Shown here: in pieces, positions 36,989 through 46,172 of the stretch | Layout of the letters: each line of letters starts with the position of its first letter | Numbering within the stretch: position 1 is the stretch's first letter | Source: JAWKRB01 sp041389885 | Lineage (GTDB): Bacteria; Myxococcota_A; Polyangia; Polyangiales; Ga0077539 | Reading direction: 5' to 3' | NCBI GenBank assembly: GCA_041389885.1 | Contig: JAWKRB010000010.1 | Location: forward strand, 62,001-126,000 | DNA: 64,000 nucleotides | Notes under the pieces: model-generated | Database searches by the model: none | Told to the model about the DNA's origin: nothing | Seen by the model: the letters and a program-made list of their open reading frames with translations, nothing else | Position numbers and translations under genes: made by a program

Positions 36989-39010
36989 TCACGCGCGATC
37001 GATCACCGTGTGAATCGCAAGCACGTCGCTCGACGACGCGGGCGCCGGGGCGATGAGCTCGCGGTGCAGGAGCTGCGTCGAGAGCACCCCGACGAGGGCC
37101 ATGTTGTCGGCGTTGCTGAACGAGAGCTCCCCCTTCGCGGCGCGGCGCCGGCACTTCGCGTAGAGGGTGGCGACGGCGTTCGGGTCCCACACGCCGACCT
37201 CGCGCAGGCTCGACTCCGAGAGGACCTCGGCGACCCACTCCGGGGCGTTGTCACCCACGAAGCTCGCGGCGTCGGGCGCGCGGTAGGGCTGCTTCGGGCG
37301 CTCGAGGATCTCATCGGGGATCCGTCCCTTCGCGGCGACCTTGAGCAGGTGCTTCTCGTCGAGCACGTCGAGCTTGAAGCGCGCGGGGAGGCCGTTGCAG
37401 AAGTCCATCACCTCGGCGTCGAGGAAGGGGAAGCGCCCCTCCACCGAGTTCGCCATGAGCATCCGGTCGCCCTGCGACGAGAGGAGGTAGGGCGAGAGCA
37501 GCGTGGTGATCTCGAGGTACTGCGCCTGGGCCAGCGGGTCCCACGACGAGAACTCCGGCGGCAGCGAGGCCTCCACCGCCTCGATCGCCGTGGGCGCCCC
37601 CGCGGGGTGGGCGCGTCCCGCGAAGTCGGCCGCGAACATGCGCTGCAGCGCCGCCGCCGACGACCACCGGGGGCCGTGCGAGAAGGTCGGCGAGGCGTGC
37701 TGGTCGAGGCCCTTGGCCCAGAACTGCAGCGCGAGGCCCCGCGCCTGCGCGGGCGAGCGCGCGAGCCAGGGGTAGAGCCGGTCGAAGAGCCTGGGCCGCA
37801 GGGTCGACGACGGCTGCCGGGCCCAGAACCGCCGCACCTTCGCCTCGCGAAAGATGTCGTACCCGCCGAGGAACTCGTCGCTCCCCTCGCCCGTGAGCAC
37901 CACCTTGAAGCCCTCGTCGCGCACGAGGCGCGAGAGCATGAAGAGCGGCGCCGGCGCGGTGCGCAGCAGCGGCCGCTCGGCGTGGCGCACCACCTCGGGA
38001 AACACCCGCGCGATGTCCCCCCGGGTGGCGACCACCTCGGCGTGCTCGCTCCCGAGCTCGGCGACCATGCGACGCTGAAAGGGCGTCTCGTCGTACTCGG
38101 CGTCTTCGAAGCGCAGCGAGAAGGTCTTGAGGCGCCCGCCCACGGCGTCGCGGGCCAGCCGCGCGGTGAAGGAGCTGTCGATGCCGCCCGAGAGGTACGC
38201 GCCCACGGGCACGTCGGCGCGGGTCATGCGGAGCCGCGTCGCGCTGAGCAGGTGCTCGCGCAGGGCCCCGGCCGCCTCGCGCTCGGTGCGGGGGTCGGGG
38301 GTGCGCGCCTCGCGCGGGGTGACGATCGGAAAGCGCGGCGACCAGTACCGCACGTCGCGGGAGTTCCCGTCGCGCTCGACGACGCGCAGGGTGCCCGGAG
38401 GGAGCTCGCGCACGCCCTCGAAGACGCCCTGCGGCGCGCGCGAGGCCCAGAGGGTGAAGGTCTCGTCGAAGCCCCTGGGGTCGAAGGCGCGGCGCACCCC
38501 GGGGTCGGCGAAGAGCGACTTCACCTCGCTCGCGAAGCGGAGCTTGCCCCCCGAGGTCTCGACGAAGAGCGGGCGCACGCCCACGCGGTCGCGGCAGAGG
38601 ATCAGGCGCTCGGCGGTCGCGTCCCAGAGCGCGATGGCCCACTGGCCGTTGAAGCGCGCGAAGGCGCCCTCGCCCCACTCCTCCCAGGCGTGCACGATCA
38701 CCTCGGTGTCCGAGCGCGTGCGAAAGGTGTGTCCCTTCGCGGCGAGCTCTTCGCGGAGCTCGACGTGGTTGAACACCTCGCCGTTGAAGACCACCCAGAG
38801 GGTGCCGTCCTCGTTCGACATGGGCTGCTGCCCGCTCGCGAGGTCGACGATCGAGAGCCGCGCGTGCGCGAGGCCCACCCGCGCGTCGCGGTAGATCCCG
38901 AACTCGTCGGGCCCGCGGTGGCGCATGGCGCGGATCATCACGCTCAGGAGCTGCCGGGAGGGAGGTCCGCTCTGGGCGGTGAGGTCGAGGATGCCAGCGA
39001 TGCCGCACAT
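36989..39010 (-). CDS. asnB: Glutamine-hydrolysing asparagine synthase (AsnB family), copy 2
   Basis: 673 residues, about 45 longer than copy 1. Amidotransferase domain MCGIAGILDL, MRHRGPDEFGI, VVFNGEVFNHVEL; synthetase domain YLSGGIDSSFTARL, LTGEGSDEFLGGYDIF, QYLEITTLLSPYLLS. C-terminal region ends DVLAIHTVIDRA. It follows a GT4 gene by 24 bp and so mirrors the GT2-asnB pair at 28-31 kb. Probably part of surface polysaccharide modification; the amidated substrate is unknown. Confidence 0.92.
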   Translation of the reverse strand: MCGIAGILDLTAQSGPPSRQLLSVMIRAMRHRGPDEFGIYRDARVGLAHARLSIVDLASGQQPMSNEDGTLWVVFNGEVFNHVELREELAAKGHTFRTRSDTEVIVHAWEEWGEGAFARFNGQWAIALWDATAERLILCRDRVGVRPLFVETSGGKLRFASEVKSLFADPGVRRAFDPRGFDETFTLWASRAPQGVFEGVRELPPGTLRVVERDGNSRDVRYWSPRFPIVTPREARTPDPRTEREAAGALREHLLSATRLRMTRADVPVGAYLSGGIDSSFTARLARDAVGGRLKTFSLRFEDAEYDETPFQRRMVAELGSEHAEVVATRGDIARVFPEVVRHAERPLLRTAPAPLFMLSRLVRDEGFKVVLTGEGSDEFLGGYDIFREAKVRRFWARQPSSTLRPRLFDRLYPWLARSPAQARGLALQFWAKGLDQHASPTFSHGPRWSSAAALQRMFAADFAGRAHPAGAPTAIEAVEASLPPEFSSWDPLAQAQYLEITTLLSPYLLSSQGDRMLMANSVEGRFPFLDAEVMDFCNGLPARFKLDVLDEKHLLKVAAKGRIPDEILERPKQPYRAPDAASFVGDNAPEWVAEVLSESSLREVGVWDPNAVATLYAKCRRRAAKGELSFSNADNMALVGVLSTQLLHRELIAPAPASSSDVLAIHTVIDRA

Positions 39011-39034
39011 GGTGGTTCGGGAGGCCTTTCCCGC

Positions 39035-40165
39035 TCAGCGACGGGTTCGCGCGGCGGCGTCGGCGAAGGCGCCGAGCCACGCGGTGTGCATCTGCGCCTG
39101 GGTGAAGCGATCGAGCACGCGCTCGCGCCCCCGCGCGCCCATCGCGTCGCGGCGCGCCGGGTCCGCGAGGAGCGAGGCCATCGCGTCGCCCATGGCCGCG
39201 TGGTCGCCGCGGGGCGTGAGCAGCCCGGTGACCTCGCGCTCGACCACCTCGGGGTTGCCCCCGACGTCGGTGACCACGCAGGCGCGGCGCATGAGCATCG
39301 ACTCGAGGAGGGTCACCGAGGTCCCTTCGGAGAGCGACGACATCGCGAAGAGGTCGCTCGCGGCGTACACCGCGGGGATGTCCCGGCGCACGCCGGCGAA
39401 GACCACCCGCGAGGCGACGCCGAGCTCCGCGGCGAGGGCGCGCAGGGCCCCGTCGTCTCCGCCGCCGACGATCAGCAGCACCGCCTTCGGATCGCGCGCC
39501 GCGGCGCGGGCGAAGGCGCGCACCAGGGTGGGGTGGTCCTTCACGGGGTGGAGGCGGGCGACGCAGGCGACCACCCTGGCGTCGTCGGCGACGCCGAGCT
39601 CGCCCCGCAGCGCCGCGCGAACGTCGTCGGGCACGGCGTCGGGCTCGAAGCGCGAGGGGTCGACGCCGTTGTACACCACGCGAATCCGGTCGGCGGGGAT
39701 GCCCTCGTTGGCCACCAGCAGGCGCTTCACGTACCCGCACACCGCGAGCACCGCGTCGGTGTAGTGAAGGAACGCGCCTCGGTTCGCGAGCACGCGCTTG
39801 GGGCGGCGCACGTCGGGGTAGTGCCTGCCGTGCTCGACGAAGACCAGCGCCGGGCGCGGACGCACCGCGGGGAGCGCCATCGCCGCGTAGGAGTACGGGG
39901 TGTACTGGTGCGCGACGACCACGTCGGGTCGCGCCTCGGCGAGGAGCGCGCGGAGCTTCAGCGCGACGCCGGGCTGCAGGCCCTCGGCGCGCCCGAGCAC
40001 GTCGACCCGCACGCCGTCGGCGCGGAGGGTCTCCCCGAGGGGGCCGATGCCGTCGAGGCACACGATCGACTGCGAGGCCTGGTCGCGGGTGGCCTGGATG
40101 AAGTCGTGCACGAGCACCTCGGCGCCGCCGAAGGACATGCTGTGCAGGACGTGAAGCACGCGCAT
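39035..40165 (-). CDS. Family 4 glycosyltransferase
   Basis: 376 residues, GT-B fold. N-terminal acceptor domain starts MRVLHVLHSMSFGGAEVLVHD and contains VVVAHQYTPYSYAAM and FVEHGRHYPD. The donor domain has VVYNGVDPSRFE, VACVARLHPVKDHPTLVRAF and the EX7E signature within SSLSEGTSVTLLESMLM. It would add a sugar during exopolysaccharide or O-antigen assembly at the inner membrane. Between a hypothetical gene (13 bp gap) and asnB copy 2. Confidence 0.92.
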   Translation of the reverse strand: MRVLHVLHSMSFGGAEVLVHDFIQATRDQASQSIVCLDGIGPLGETLRADGVRVDVLGRAEGLQPGVALKLRALLAEARPDVVVAHQYTPYSYAAMALPAVRPRPALVFVEHGRHYPDVRRPKRVLANRGAFLHYTDAVLAVCGYVKRLLVANEGIPADRIRVVYNGVDPSRFEPDAVPDDVRAALRGELGVADDARVVACVARLHPVKDHPTLVRAFARAAARDPKAVLLIVGGGDDGALRALAAELGVASRVVFAGVRRDIPAVYAASDLFAMSSLSEGTSVTLLESMLMRRACVVTDVGGNPEVVEREVTGLLTPRGDHAAMGDAMASLLADPARRDAMGARGRERVLDRFTQAQMHTAWLGAFADAAARTRR

Positions 40166-40178
40166 GGGCGCAGCGCTC

Positions 40179-40877
40179 CTACTCCGCCCCGGGGGGCTCA
40201 GACGCGGGCTCGCGCTCGCCGCGACCGATGGTCACCAGGAACTGCATCACGTAGCGCGCCGCGCGCTCGGGCGTGGCCTCGTGAAAGGCCCGCCACCCCG
40301 CGCGGTTGAGCCCGCGCACCGTGAGAAAGACCTCGCCGTCGAGGGCGTCGAGCAGCTCGGCGCGCACCGTCGGGTCCTCGGGGTTGGGGCCGTCGACGGC
40401 CGCGAGGGCCCCGAGCACGGCGGCGCCCTCTTCGAAGAACGCGGCGTCGGCGGCGTCGGGGTCGAGGCGCCCGCGGCACGCGAGGCACCGCTGCATCGCC
40501 GCCAGCACCGCGTCGCGGAGCGTGCCCAGCCCGACGCCGGGCTGCGGGATGTCGAGCAGCGCCTCGCTCACGTCCTCGTGGTCCAGCGCGGTGGCCTCGA
40601 GGATCGAGAGGGCGCGGTCGAACCAGCGGCGCGCGTCGCGGAGGGCGTCGCGGGTGGCGCGCTGCGGCGTCGAGCGCCCGCTCCAGGCGTCGTGGCGGTG
40701 GCGCAGGCGGTCGACCAGCGCCTCGAAGCGGTCCCGGCGCACCGGGCCCCAGCCGTAGGGCCGCAGCGCCTCGGCGTCGGCCGACCAGCGGTGCAGGGCC
40801 ACCTCGGCCTCGGCGAGCACCATCGCCGAGCTCCACCGCGCGCCGAGCTCCACGAGAACATGATGCGGTACGACCAT
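40179..40877 (-). CDS. Hypothetical helical protein
   Basis: 232 residues, almost all helix, acidic, rich in Arg and Ala. CLACRG near residue 150 is the only Cys pair. No signal or membrane segment and no recognised family. It heads the GT4-asnB operon and is divergent from the small membrane gene at 40980. Confidence 0.65.
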   Translation of the reverse strand: MVVPHHVLVELGARWSSAMVLAEAEVALHRWSADAEALRPYGWGPVRRDRFEALVDRLRHRHDAWSGRSTPQRATRDALRDARRWFDRALSILEATALDHEDVSEALLDIPQPGVGLGTLRDAVLAAMQRCLACRGRLDPDAADAAFFEEGAAVLGALAAVDGPNPEDPTVRAELLDALDGEVFLTVRGLNRAGWRAFHEATPERAARYVMQFLVTIGRGEREPASEPPGAE

Positions 40878-40979
40878 CGCGACCGCGACGGTGCGGGAGA
40901 AGCGACGCGCGCGTCAAGAACGCTCGCCCCCTGCGCCCCCTTCACTTCGCCCGACCCGTGGAACTATGATCCCCCGGCG

Positions 40980-41165
40980 ATGGCGACGCGCAAGAGCAAC
41001 GAGCGGTCACTGGGCTTCTTGCCCATGCTCATCATGGCGATCGCGTACATCCTGCTGACGAAGTTTCAGAACGACATCGGCCCGCTCACCTCGGCGCCGG
41101 GCTTCTACAACCTCAGCGCCTCGCCCCCGAACTGGGGCTGCATCATCCCCCACGCGAACCCGTGA
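40980..41165 (+). CDS. Small single-span membrane protein
   Basis: 61 residues from ATG 40980. A basic start (MATRKSNER) precedes one membrane helix (LGFLPMLIMAIAYILL) and a short tail with a single Cys (NWGCIIPHANP). It lies 41 bp upstream of puuD in the same direction, so it may be an accessory subunit of the urate hydroxylase; that is inference. Confidence 0.6.
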   Translation: MATRKSNERSLGFLPMLIMAIAYILLTKFQNDIGPLTSAPGFYNLSASPPNWGCIIPHANP

Positions 41166-41206
41166 CGCTTCCCTCGCGAAGAGGGAGTTCACTATAGTCC
41201 GCCGCC

Positions 41207-42399
41207 ATGTCGCACGTGCACGAGCTGCTGCACCTCGTCGCCCGCTGGGTCCACCTCATCGCGGGGATCATGTGGATCGGCAACTCCATGCTCTTCAACT
41301 GGCTCGACCGAAACCTCGAGCGCCGCGAGGGCGCCGGGGAGGGCCACATCGGAGACATCTGGATGGTGCACTCCGGCGGCTTCTACCAGGTCGAGAAGAA
41401 GCACCTCGCGCCCTCGGAGATGCCCAAGACCCTCCACTGGTTCAAGTGGCAGAACGGGGTCACCTGGCTCCGGGCATCGCGCTGCTGATCCTCGTGTTCT
41501 ACATGGGCGACGCGGCCCTGATGACCGACCCCGCGGTGTCGAGCCTGAGCGGCGCGAAGTCCATCGGCGTGGGCGTCGGGGTGCTCCTCGCGGCGTGGGT
41601 GGGCTACGACCTCGTGTGGCGCTCGCCCCTGCGCTTCAAGCCCACGGCGGGCTTCGTGGTCTCCCTCGCGTGGATCCTCGCGCTCTCGGCGGTGCTCTTC
41701 GCGACGCTCTCCGGGCGCGCGGCGTACATCCACGTGGGGGTGATGCTCGGCACCATCATGACCGGCAACGTCTGGATGGTGATCATGCCGTCGCAGCGCG
41801 AGCTGGTGAACGCCACGATCGAGGGGCGCGAGCAGGACCCGGCCATCGGGCTCCAGGCCAAGACCCGCTCGGTGCACAACAACTACTTCACGTTCCCGCT
41901 GCTGTTCATCATGCTCAGCGGGCACTTTCCGCAGACCTATGACCACCGGCTGAACTGGCTCGCGCTGCTGGTCCTCGCGGTGGGCAGCGCGGTGATCCGC
42001 CACGCGATGAACATCCGGTTCACCTACCGGGCGTGGAAGGTCCCGGCGACGGTGGCGCTCTTCGTCACCCTGGCCGTGACGCTCTTTCTCTTCGCGCACC
42101 CCACGGGCTTCGCGCGCGTGGCGCCGCGCCCGCCGCAGCCCCCCACGGCCTGGGCCGACGTCGCGCCGATCTTTCAGTCGCGCTGCGAGCCCTGCCACGC
42201 GACCCTCCCGACGAACACGGCCTTCCCCACCGCGCCCAACGGGGTGGTGCTCGAGAACGAGCACCTCGCGCGACGGTGGAAGGACAAGATCCTCCAGCGC
42301 GTCGTGGTGCTGCGCAACATGCCCCTCGCGAACCTCACGCAGATGACCGACGCCGAGCGCGACCGCATCGGCGCCTGGATCGACCAGGGCTGCCGCTGA
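41207..42399 (+). pseudogene. puuD: Urate hydroxylase PuuD with C-terminal cytochrome c, one frameshift
   Basis: The product is a membrane urate oxidase that makes 5-hydroxyisourate and passes electrons to its own cytochrome c domain. Frame 1 (41207 to about 41467) gives MSHVHELLHLVARWVHLIAG, MWIGNSMLFNWLDR, PKTLHWFKWQNGVTWL; frame 2 goes on GIALLILVFYMGDAAL, several membrane helices, VHNNYFTFPLLFIMLS, and a CEPCH haem site near residue 325. One missing base at TGGCTCCGGG (about 41468) explains the break; restored length is 397 residues. The next gene, uraH, acts on its product, which supports a working gene and a sequence error. Confidence 0.88.
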
Positions 42400-42450
42400 G
42401 CGCGGCGCCCCCAGTAAGCCCCCTCGACCGGAGAGACCCCCAGAGACGCC

Positions 42451-42795
42451 ATGAGCGGAATCACCACCCACGTCCTCGACACCTCCCGCGGGCGCCCCGC
42501 CGCGGGCCTCGCCGTGACCCTCTGCCACCGCGCCCCCGACGGCTCGTGGACGCACCTCGCCGACGGGCTCACCGACGTCGACGGCCGCGCGAAGAACCTC
42601 ATCGACGACCCCTCGCGCATGGACTCCGGGGTCTACCGGATCACCTTCGACACGGCGCACTACTTCGCGTCGCTGGACATCGAGGGCTTCTACCCCGAGG
42701 CCTCGGTGGTGTTCACCGTGCGCGACCCCTCGCAGCACTTTCACGTGCCGCTGCTGCTGAACCCCTACGGGTACAGCACCTACCGCGGGTCGTGA
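42451..42795 (+). CDS. uraH: 5-hydroxyisourate hydrolase (transthyretin-like)
   Basis: 114 residues, full family length. N-terminal GITTHVLDTSRGRPAAGL and C-terminal FHVPLLLNPYGYSTYRGS contain the active-site His, Arg and the family-defining YRGS end. It hydrolyses 5-hydroxyisourate, the product of PuuD 51 bp upstream, to OHCU in purine breakdown. Cytoplasmic tetramer by family. An OHCU decarboxylase gene is not seen nearby. Confidence 0.95.
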   Translation: MSGITTHVLDTSRGRPAAGLAVTLCHRAPDGSWTHLADGLTDVDGRAKNLIDDPSRMDSGVYRITFDTAHYFASLDIEGFYPEASVVFTVRDPSQHFHVPLLLNPYGYSTYRGS

Positions 42796-42849
42796 CCGCG
42801 GTCGCCGCGGGCCCGAAGGCCGCGCGAGCGGCGTGATACGCTCCCGCGC

Positions 42850-43653
42850 ATGAGCGGATCGGTCGAGCCGAAGACTGCGGTGGTCTACGAGGTCCCCGAC
42901 GCTGACGAGAGCTGGGAGCTCGAGGAAGAGGACATGCCAGAGTCAGCGTGGCACGACGCGGTGATCGAGCTGATGAAGCTGATCCTGCGCGCCTGGGCCG
43001 AGCGCGTGGGCATCGACGCGATGATCACCAGCAACCTGGCGCTGCGCTGGAACCGCGCGCGCTGGAAGGTCGGCGTCGACCCCGACATCGCGGTGTACGT
43101 GCCGTCGCCCCCTGAGGGGCTGCTGACCTCGAGCGTGTGCACCTGGGAGCACGGACACCACCCGCCCCGCGTCGCCGTCGAGATGGTGAGCAAGGGCACC
43201 GCCGCGAAGGACTACGTCACCGGGCCCGACCAGTACGCGGCCAGCGGCACCGCCGAGCTCTGGGTCTTCGACCCGCACCGGTACGGCCCCAAGGTGCACG
43301 GCGGCCCCTTCACGCTGCAGGTGTGGCGCCGGGATGAGTCGGGAGACTTTCGCCAGATCTACCGCGGCGACGGGCCGTGCTGGAGCCCCGAGATGAGCGC
43401 GTGGCTGGTGGTGCAGGACGGCGCGCGGCTGCGCCTCGCCGACGACCGCGACGCGCTCCACCTCTGGCCCACGACCACCGAGCGCGCCGAGGTCGAGCGC
43501 GAGCGCGCAGAGGCCGAGCGCGAGCGCGCAGAGGCCGAGCGCGAGCGCGCAGAGGCCGAGCGCGAGCGGGCGATCGAGCAGTCCGCGCGCTACGAAGCGG
43601 AGATCGCCGCGCTGCGCGCCGAGGTCGAGCGGCTGCGCGGCGGCGACCGCTGA
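42850..43653 (+). CDS. Uma2 family (PD-(D/E)XK) protein with Glu/Arg coiled-coil tail
   Basis: 267 residues. The Uma2 fold covers residues 25-200: AWHDAVIELMKLILRAW, VGVDPDIAVYVPSP (Asp of the nuclease core), PPRVAVEMVSKGTAAKDYV (ExxS/K region) and YAASGTAELWVFDP. The last 60 residues form a coiled coil of repeated AEAERER heptads. Uma2 proteins are abundant in cyanobacteria and myxobacteria; their DNA-cleaving activity is presumed, targets unknown. Confidence 0.85.
   Translation: MSGSVEPKTAVVYEVPDADESWELEEEDMPESAWHDAVIELMKLILRAWAERVGIDAMITSNLALRWNRARWKVGVDPDIAVYVPSPPEGLLTSSVCTWEHGHHPPRVAVEMVSKGTAAKDYVTGPDQYAASGTAELWVFDPHRYGPKVHGGPFTLQVWRRDESGDFRQIYRGDGPCWSPEMSAWLVVQDGARLRLADDRDALHLWPTTTERAEVERERAEAERERAEAERERAEAERERAIEQSARYEAEIAALRAEVERLRGGDR
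43495..43569 (+). repeat. 21-bp tandem repeat in Uma2 coiled coil
   Basis: Three and a half copies of GAGCGCGAGCGCGCAGAGGCC, in frame, each coding one heptad of the coiled-coil tail. Expansion by slippage is likely. Confidence 0.9.
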
Positions 43654-43665
43654 CCGCCGTCACGC

Positions 43666-44343
43666 TCACCGCCGCGGCGTCAGGGCGCCCTCCAGCCGCG
43701 CGAACATCGCGGTGACCTCAGCCCCGACCCCCGAGCGCGCCTTCGGCGTCTTGGACCTCGTCGCGCTGGCCGCGCGAGGCGCCCGAGGCGCCGCGAGCAC
43801 CACCTCGCCCCGCTCGATGTCCAGGTGGCCCAGCAGCGCCTCCTGCGCGTCGGTCAGCCGCGAGCGCGCGAGCGTGACCCCCGCGTCGTCGTCGCGGTCG
43901 CTCGCGAAGGACGCGAGCGCGAGCGCCGAGAAATCGCCCTCGATCAGCTCGTCGCGGAGCGGGAGGAGCTCGTCGATCTCGTCGCTGGCGTCGATCCACT
44001 CAGGCTCGGCCTCGTGGCGGAGCACCACGACCACGGAGCCCTTCGTTCGCGTCACCTCGACGCCGTCGCTGGCGTAGCGCGAGATCGCCCGCAGCCGCGG
44101 GCTCGAAGGCAGTCGAAGACCCAGCGCCCAGCTGCCCCAGGACGCGCGGTAGTACCAGGCGTCGAAGCCTCCCTTCGTCAGAAGATCGACAGGTCGCGCT
44201 GGAAAGCTCCCGTAGCTGTAGTTGTACGCCGCCGAGTGAGAGGTCACCACCGATCGGCTCGAGAGCGCGCGCGCGGCGTCTCGTTGCGCCTTCGTCAGCG
44301 GCCGGTCCAACGCTCGAAACTCGTGATACTCATAGCTGCTCAT
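43666..44343 (-). CDS. Hypothetical protein (MSSYEYHEFRALDRPLT family)
   Basis: 225 residues. The N-terminus (MSSYEYHEFRALDRPLTKAQ) and FDAWYYRASWGSWALGLRLP recall a widespread uncharacterised bacterial family, often near SWIM-zinc-finger genes. No catalytic motif, signal or membrane helix is visible. Lys/Arg-rich C-terminus (ATRSKTPKARSG) could touch nucleic acid. Single gene; no SWIM protein adjacent here. Confidence 0.7.
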   Translation of the reverse strand: MSSYEYHEFRALDRPLTKAQRDAARALSSRSVVTSHSAAYNYSYGSFPARPVDLLTKGGFDAWYYRASWGSWALGLRLPSSPRLRAISRYASDGVEVTRTKGSVVVVLRHEAEPEWIDASDEIDELLPLRDELIEGDFSALALASFASDRDDDAGVTLARSRLTDAQEALLGHLDIERGEVVLAAPRAPRAASATRSKTPKARSGVGAEVTAMFARLEGALTPRR

Positions 44344-44376
44344 GCGGCTGAGACCTCCCGCTTCGTCGACCCGAGT

Positions 44377-45132
44377 TCATGCCCGCGGCGCCGCGAGCGA
44401 CGCGAGGTACCGCCGAATCGAGGCCAGCGTCTCGTCCGACGACCACATCCCCGCGGCCTCGTCGTCGATCGCCCGCTGCCGCGCGACGGTCGCGTAGATC
44501 GGCTCGGCGAACATCCGCCGGGTCATCGCGTAGGCCCCCGCGGGCACCTCCCCCCGCTTCGCCGCGAGCTCCAGCGCGCGGGGGAGCAGGGCGTCGGGCT
44601 CGCAGAGCTCGTCGGCCAGTCCGACGCGAAGCGCGTCGTCGACGGCGTAGGTGCTCGCGCCGTACACCAGCGCGCGCAGGGCGGAGGGCGACACCCGCGA
44701 CGCCATCATCGCGAGGGGGAGCGCGGGAAAGGGCACGCCCACCGCGAGCTCGGTGATCCCCATGCGGGCCGGGCCCCGCGCGAGGAGCACGTGGTCGCAG
44801 CCCGCGGCGGCGATGCATCCGCCCGCGATGGCGTGGCCGTTCACCGCGGCGATCAGCGGCTTGGGCAGGTCGAGGACCGCGCGAAACAGCCGCTCGAGGC
44901 TCGGGAGAAAGCGGTCGATGTACGGCCTTCCGCCGTCGGCCAGGCGGCGCAGGTCGACCCCCGCGGAGAAGGCCCGGCCGCTGCCCGTGAGCACCACCGC
45001 GCGGGCGTCGCTCGCGCCCTCCGCGGCGAGCGCCGACGCGAGCCCGTCGCAGAGCTCGAGGTCGAGCGCGTTCACCTTGCCGTGGGCCATTCGCAGCACC
45101 ACGACGGCGCCCTGCATCTCTCGTTCGATCAC
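44377..45132 (-). CDS. Enoyl-CoA hydratase/isomerase family protein
   Basis: 251 residues, crotonase fold. ARAVVLTGSGRAFSAGVDL forms the first oxyanion half and AAVNGHAIAGGCIAAAGCD the second; ELAVGVPFPALPLAMM follows. The catalytic Glu usual in hydratases is seen in GITELAVG. It acts on acyl-CoA thioesters in the cytoplasm; hydratase, isomerase or hydrolase activity cannot be told apart. No other fatty-acid gene is close. Confidence 0.9.
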   Translation of the reverse strand: MIEREMQGAVVVLRMAHGKVNALDLELCDGLASALAAEGASDARAVVLTGSGRAFSAGVDLRRLADGGRPYIDRFLPSLERLFRAVLDLPKPLIAAVNGHAIAGGCIAAAGCDHVLLARGPARMGITELAVGVPFPALPLAMMASRVSPSALRALVYGASTYAVDDALRVGLADELCEPDALLPRALELAAKRGEVPAGAYAMTRRMFAEPIYATVARQRAIDDEAAGMWSSDETLASIRRYLASLAAPRA

Positions 45133-45230
45133 CGTGCGTCTCCCGTCGCGCCCCCGATGGGCAGCGCGTTCTTATCGCCCGGCGCGCGCCGCGCAGCAAC
45201 GGGCGCCGCGCGTCGGGTACAGTACCGCGC

Positions 45231-46172
45231 GTGCGGCGCGTGGGACCCATCCTCGTCGCCGGCGCGGCGCTCTCCCTGGGCGGCGCGGTCGGCGCGCAGA
45301 CGGCGCCGGTGTCTCTCACCTGGGAGGCGCCGGCGCAGTGCCCCTCCCGCGAGGCCGTGCTCACCCGCGTCGCGCAGCTCCGGAGCGCGAACGCGCCCGC
45401 CGCGCCGCTCTCCGCCTCCGCCCGGGTCACCCGCGAAGGGCGCCGCTGGCGCGTGCGCATCGAGACCCCAGGGGGCGTGCGGAGCCTCGCCGCGCTGCGC
45501 TGCGACGCGCTGGGCGAGGCCACGGCGGTGATCCTCGCGCTGGCCCTCGACGACGCCGCGCCCGCGCCCGAGTCGCCGCGCCCGGCGCTCCCGGCGGAGG
45601 TCGAGCAGCTCGAAGACCCAGAGCTCCCGCCCGTGCTCCGCCCGCCTCCCCCGGCTCCGCCGCCGCCGCGCGCGCCCCGCGTCGAGCTCGGCGCCCGCGC
45701 CCTGGTCGACGCCAACGCGCTGCCCGACACGGGCTTCGGCGCGTCGCTGGCCCTCGCGCTGCAGTGGCGCGTCGCCCGGCTGGAGCTCGCGCCCACCCTC
45801 GCCTACGGCGCCCGGAGCGCGATCGCCCCGCAGAGCGCCAGCCTCCGCGCCCTGCGCGCGTCGCTGACCACCCGGCTCTGCGCGATGTCGTCGGGCCGCG
45901 CGCGGCTGGGCCTCTGCGCCCTCGTGGACCTCGGCTGGCTGCGCTCGAGCGCCGACGGGTTCACCACCTCGGGAGGCGGCGACGCGCCCTGGGTCGCCGG
46001 GGGCGCGTCGCTGCTCGCGCGGCTGGGAGGCGCTCGCCTCGCGGGGGTGGTGGCGCTCGACGTCGCCCTCCCGATCACCCGCCCGCGCTTCGTCGTGCAG
46101 GGCGCGGCGGCGGCCTGGGAGGTCCCCGCGCTGACCGTGACCCTCTCCGCGGGGCTGAGCTTCGAGATGTGA
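45231..46172 (+). CDS. Secreted hypothetical protein upstream of ECF sigma
   Basis: 313 residues from GTG 45231. Signal peptide ends near GGAVGAQ. After WEAPAQCPSREAVLTRVAQL comes a small alpha/beta domain with a Cys pair (CPSRE, LRCDALGE), a Pro-rich linker (PPPPAPPPPRAPR) at about 140-150, and a beta-rich C-terminus like an outer-membrane barrel (ELGARALVDANALP...GLSFEM). This two-part layout recurs in myxobacteria beside ECF sigma genes. Its stop overlaps the sigma start by one base (TGATG). Confidence 0.72.
   Translation: MRRVGPILVAGAALSLGGAVGAQTAPVSLTWEAPAQCPSREAVLTRVAQLRSANAPAAPLSASARVTREGRRWRVRIETPGGVRSLAALRCDALGEATAVILALALDDAAPAPESPRPALPAEVEQLEDPELPPVLRPPPPAPPPPRAPRVELGARALVDANALPDTGFGASLALALQWRVARLELAPTLAYGARSAIAPQSASLRALRASLTTRLCAMSSGRARLGLCALVDLGWLRSSADGFTTSGGGDAPWVAGGASLLARLGGARLAGVVALDVALPITRPRFVVQGAAAAWEVPALTVTLSAGLSFEM

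Noticed and set aside
41440..41500. Programmed frameshift in puuD
   Set aside because: No slippery heptamer or downstream structure; one missing base in a C/G run explains it better, as with other breaks in this window.
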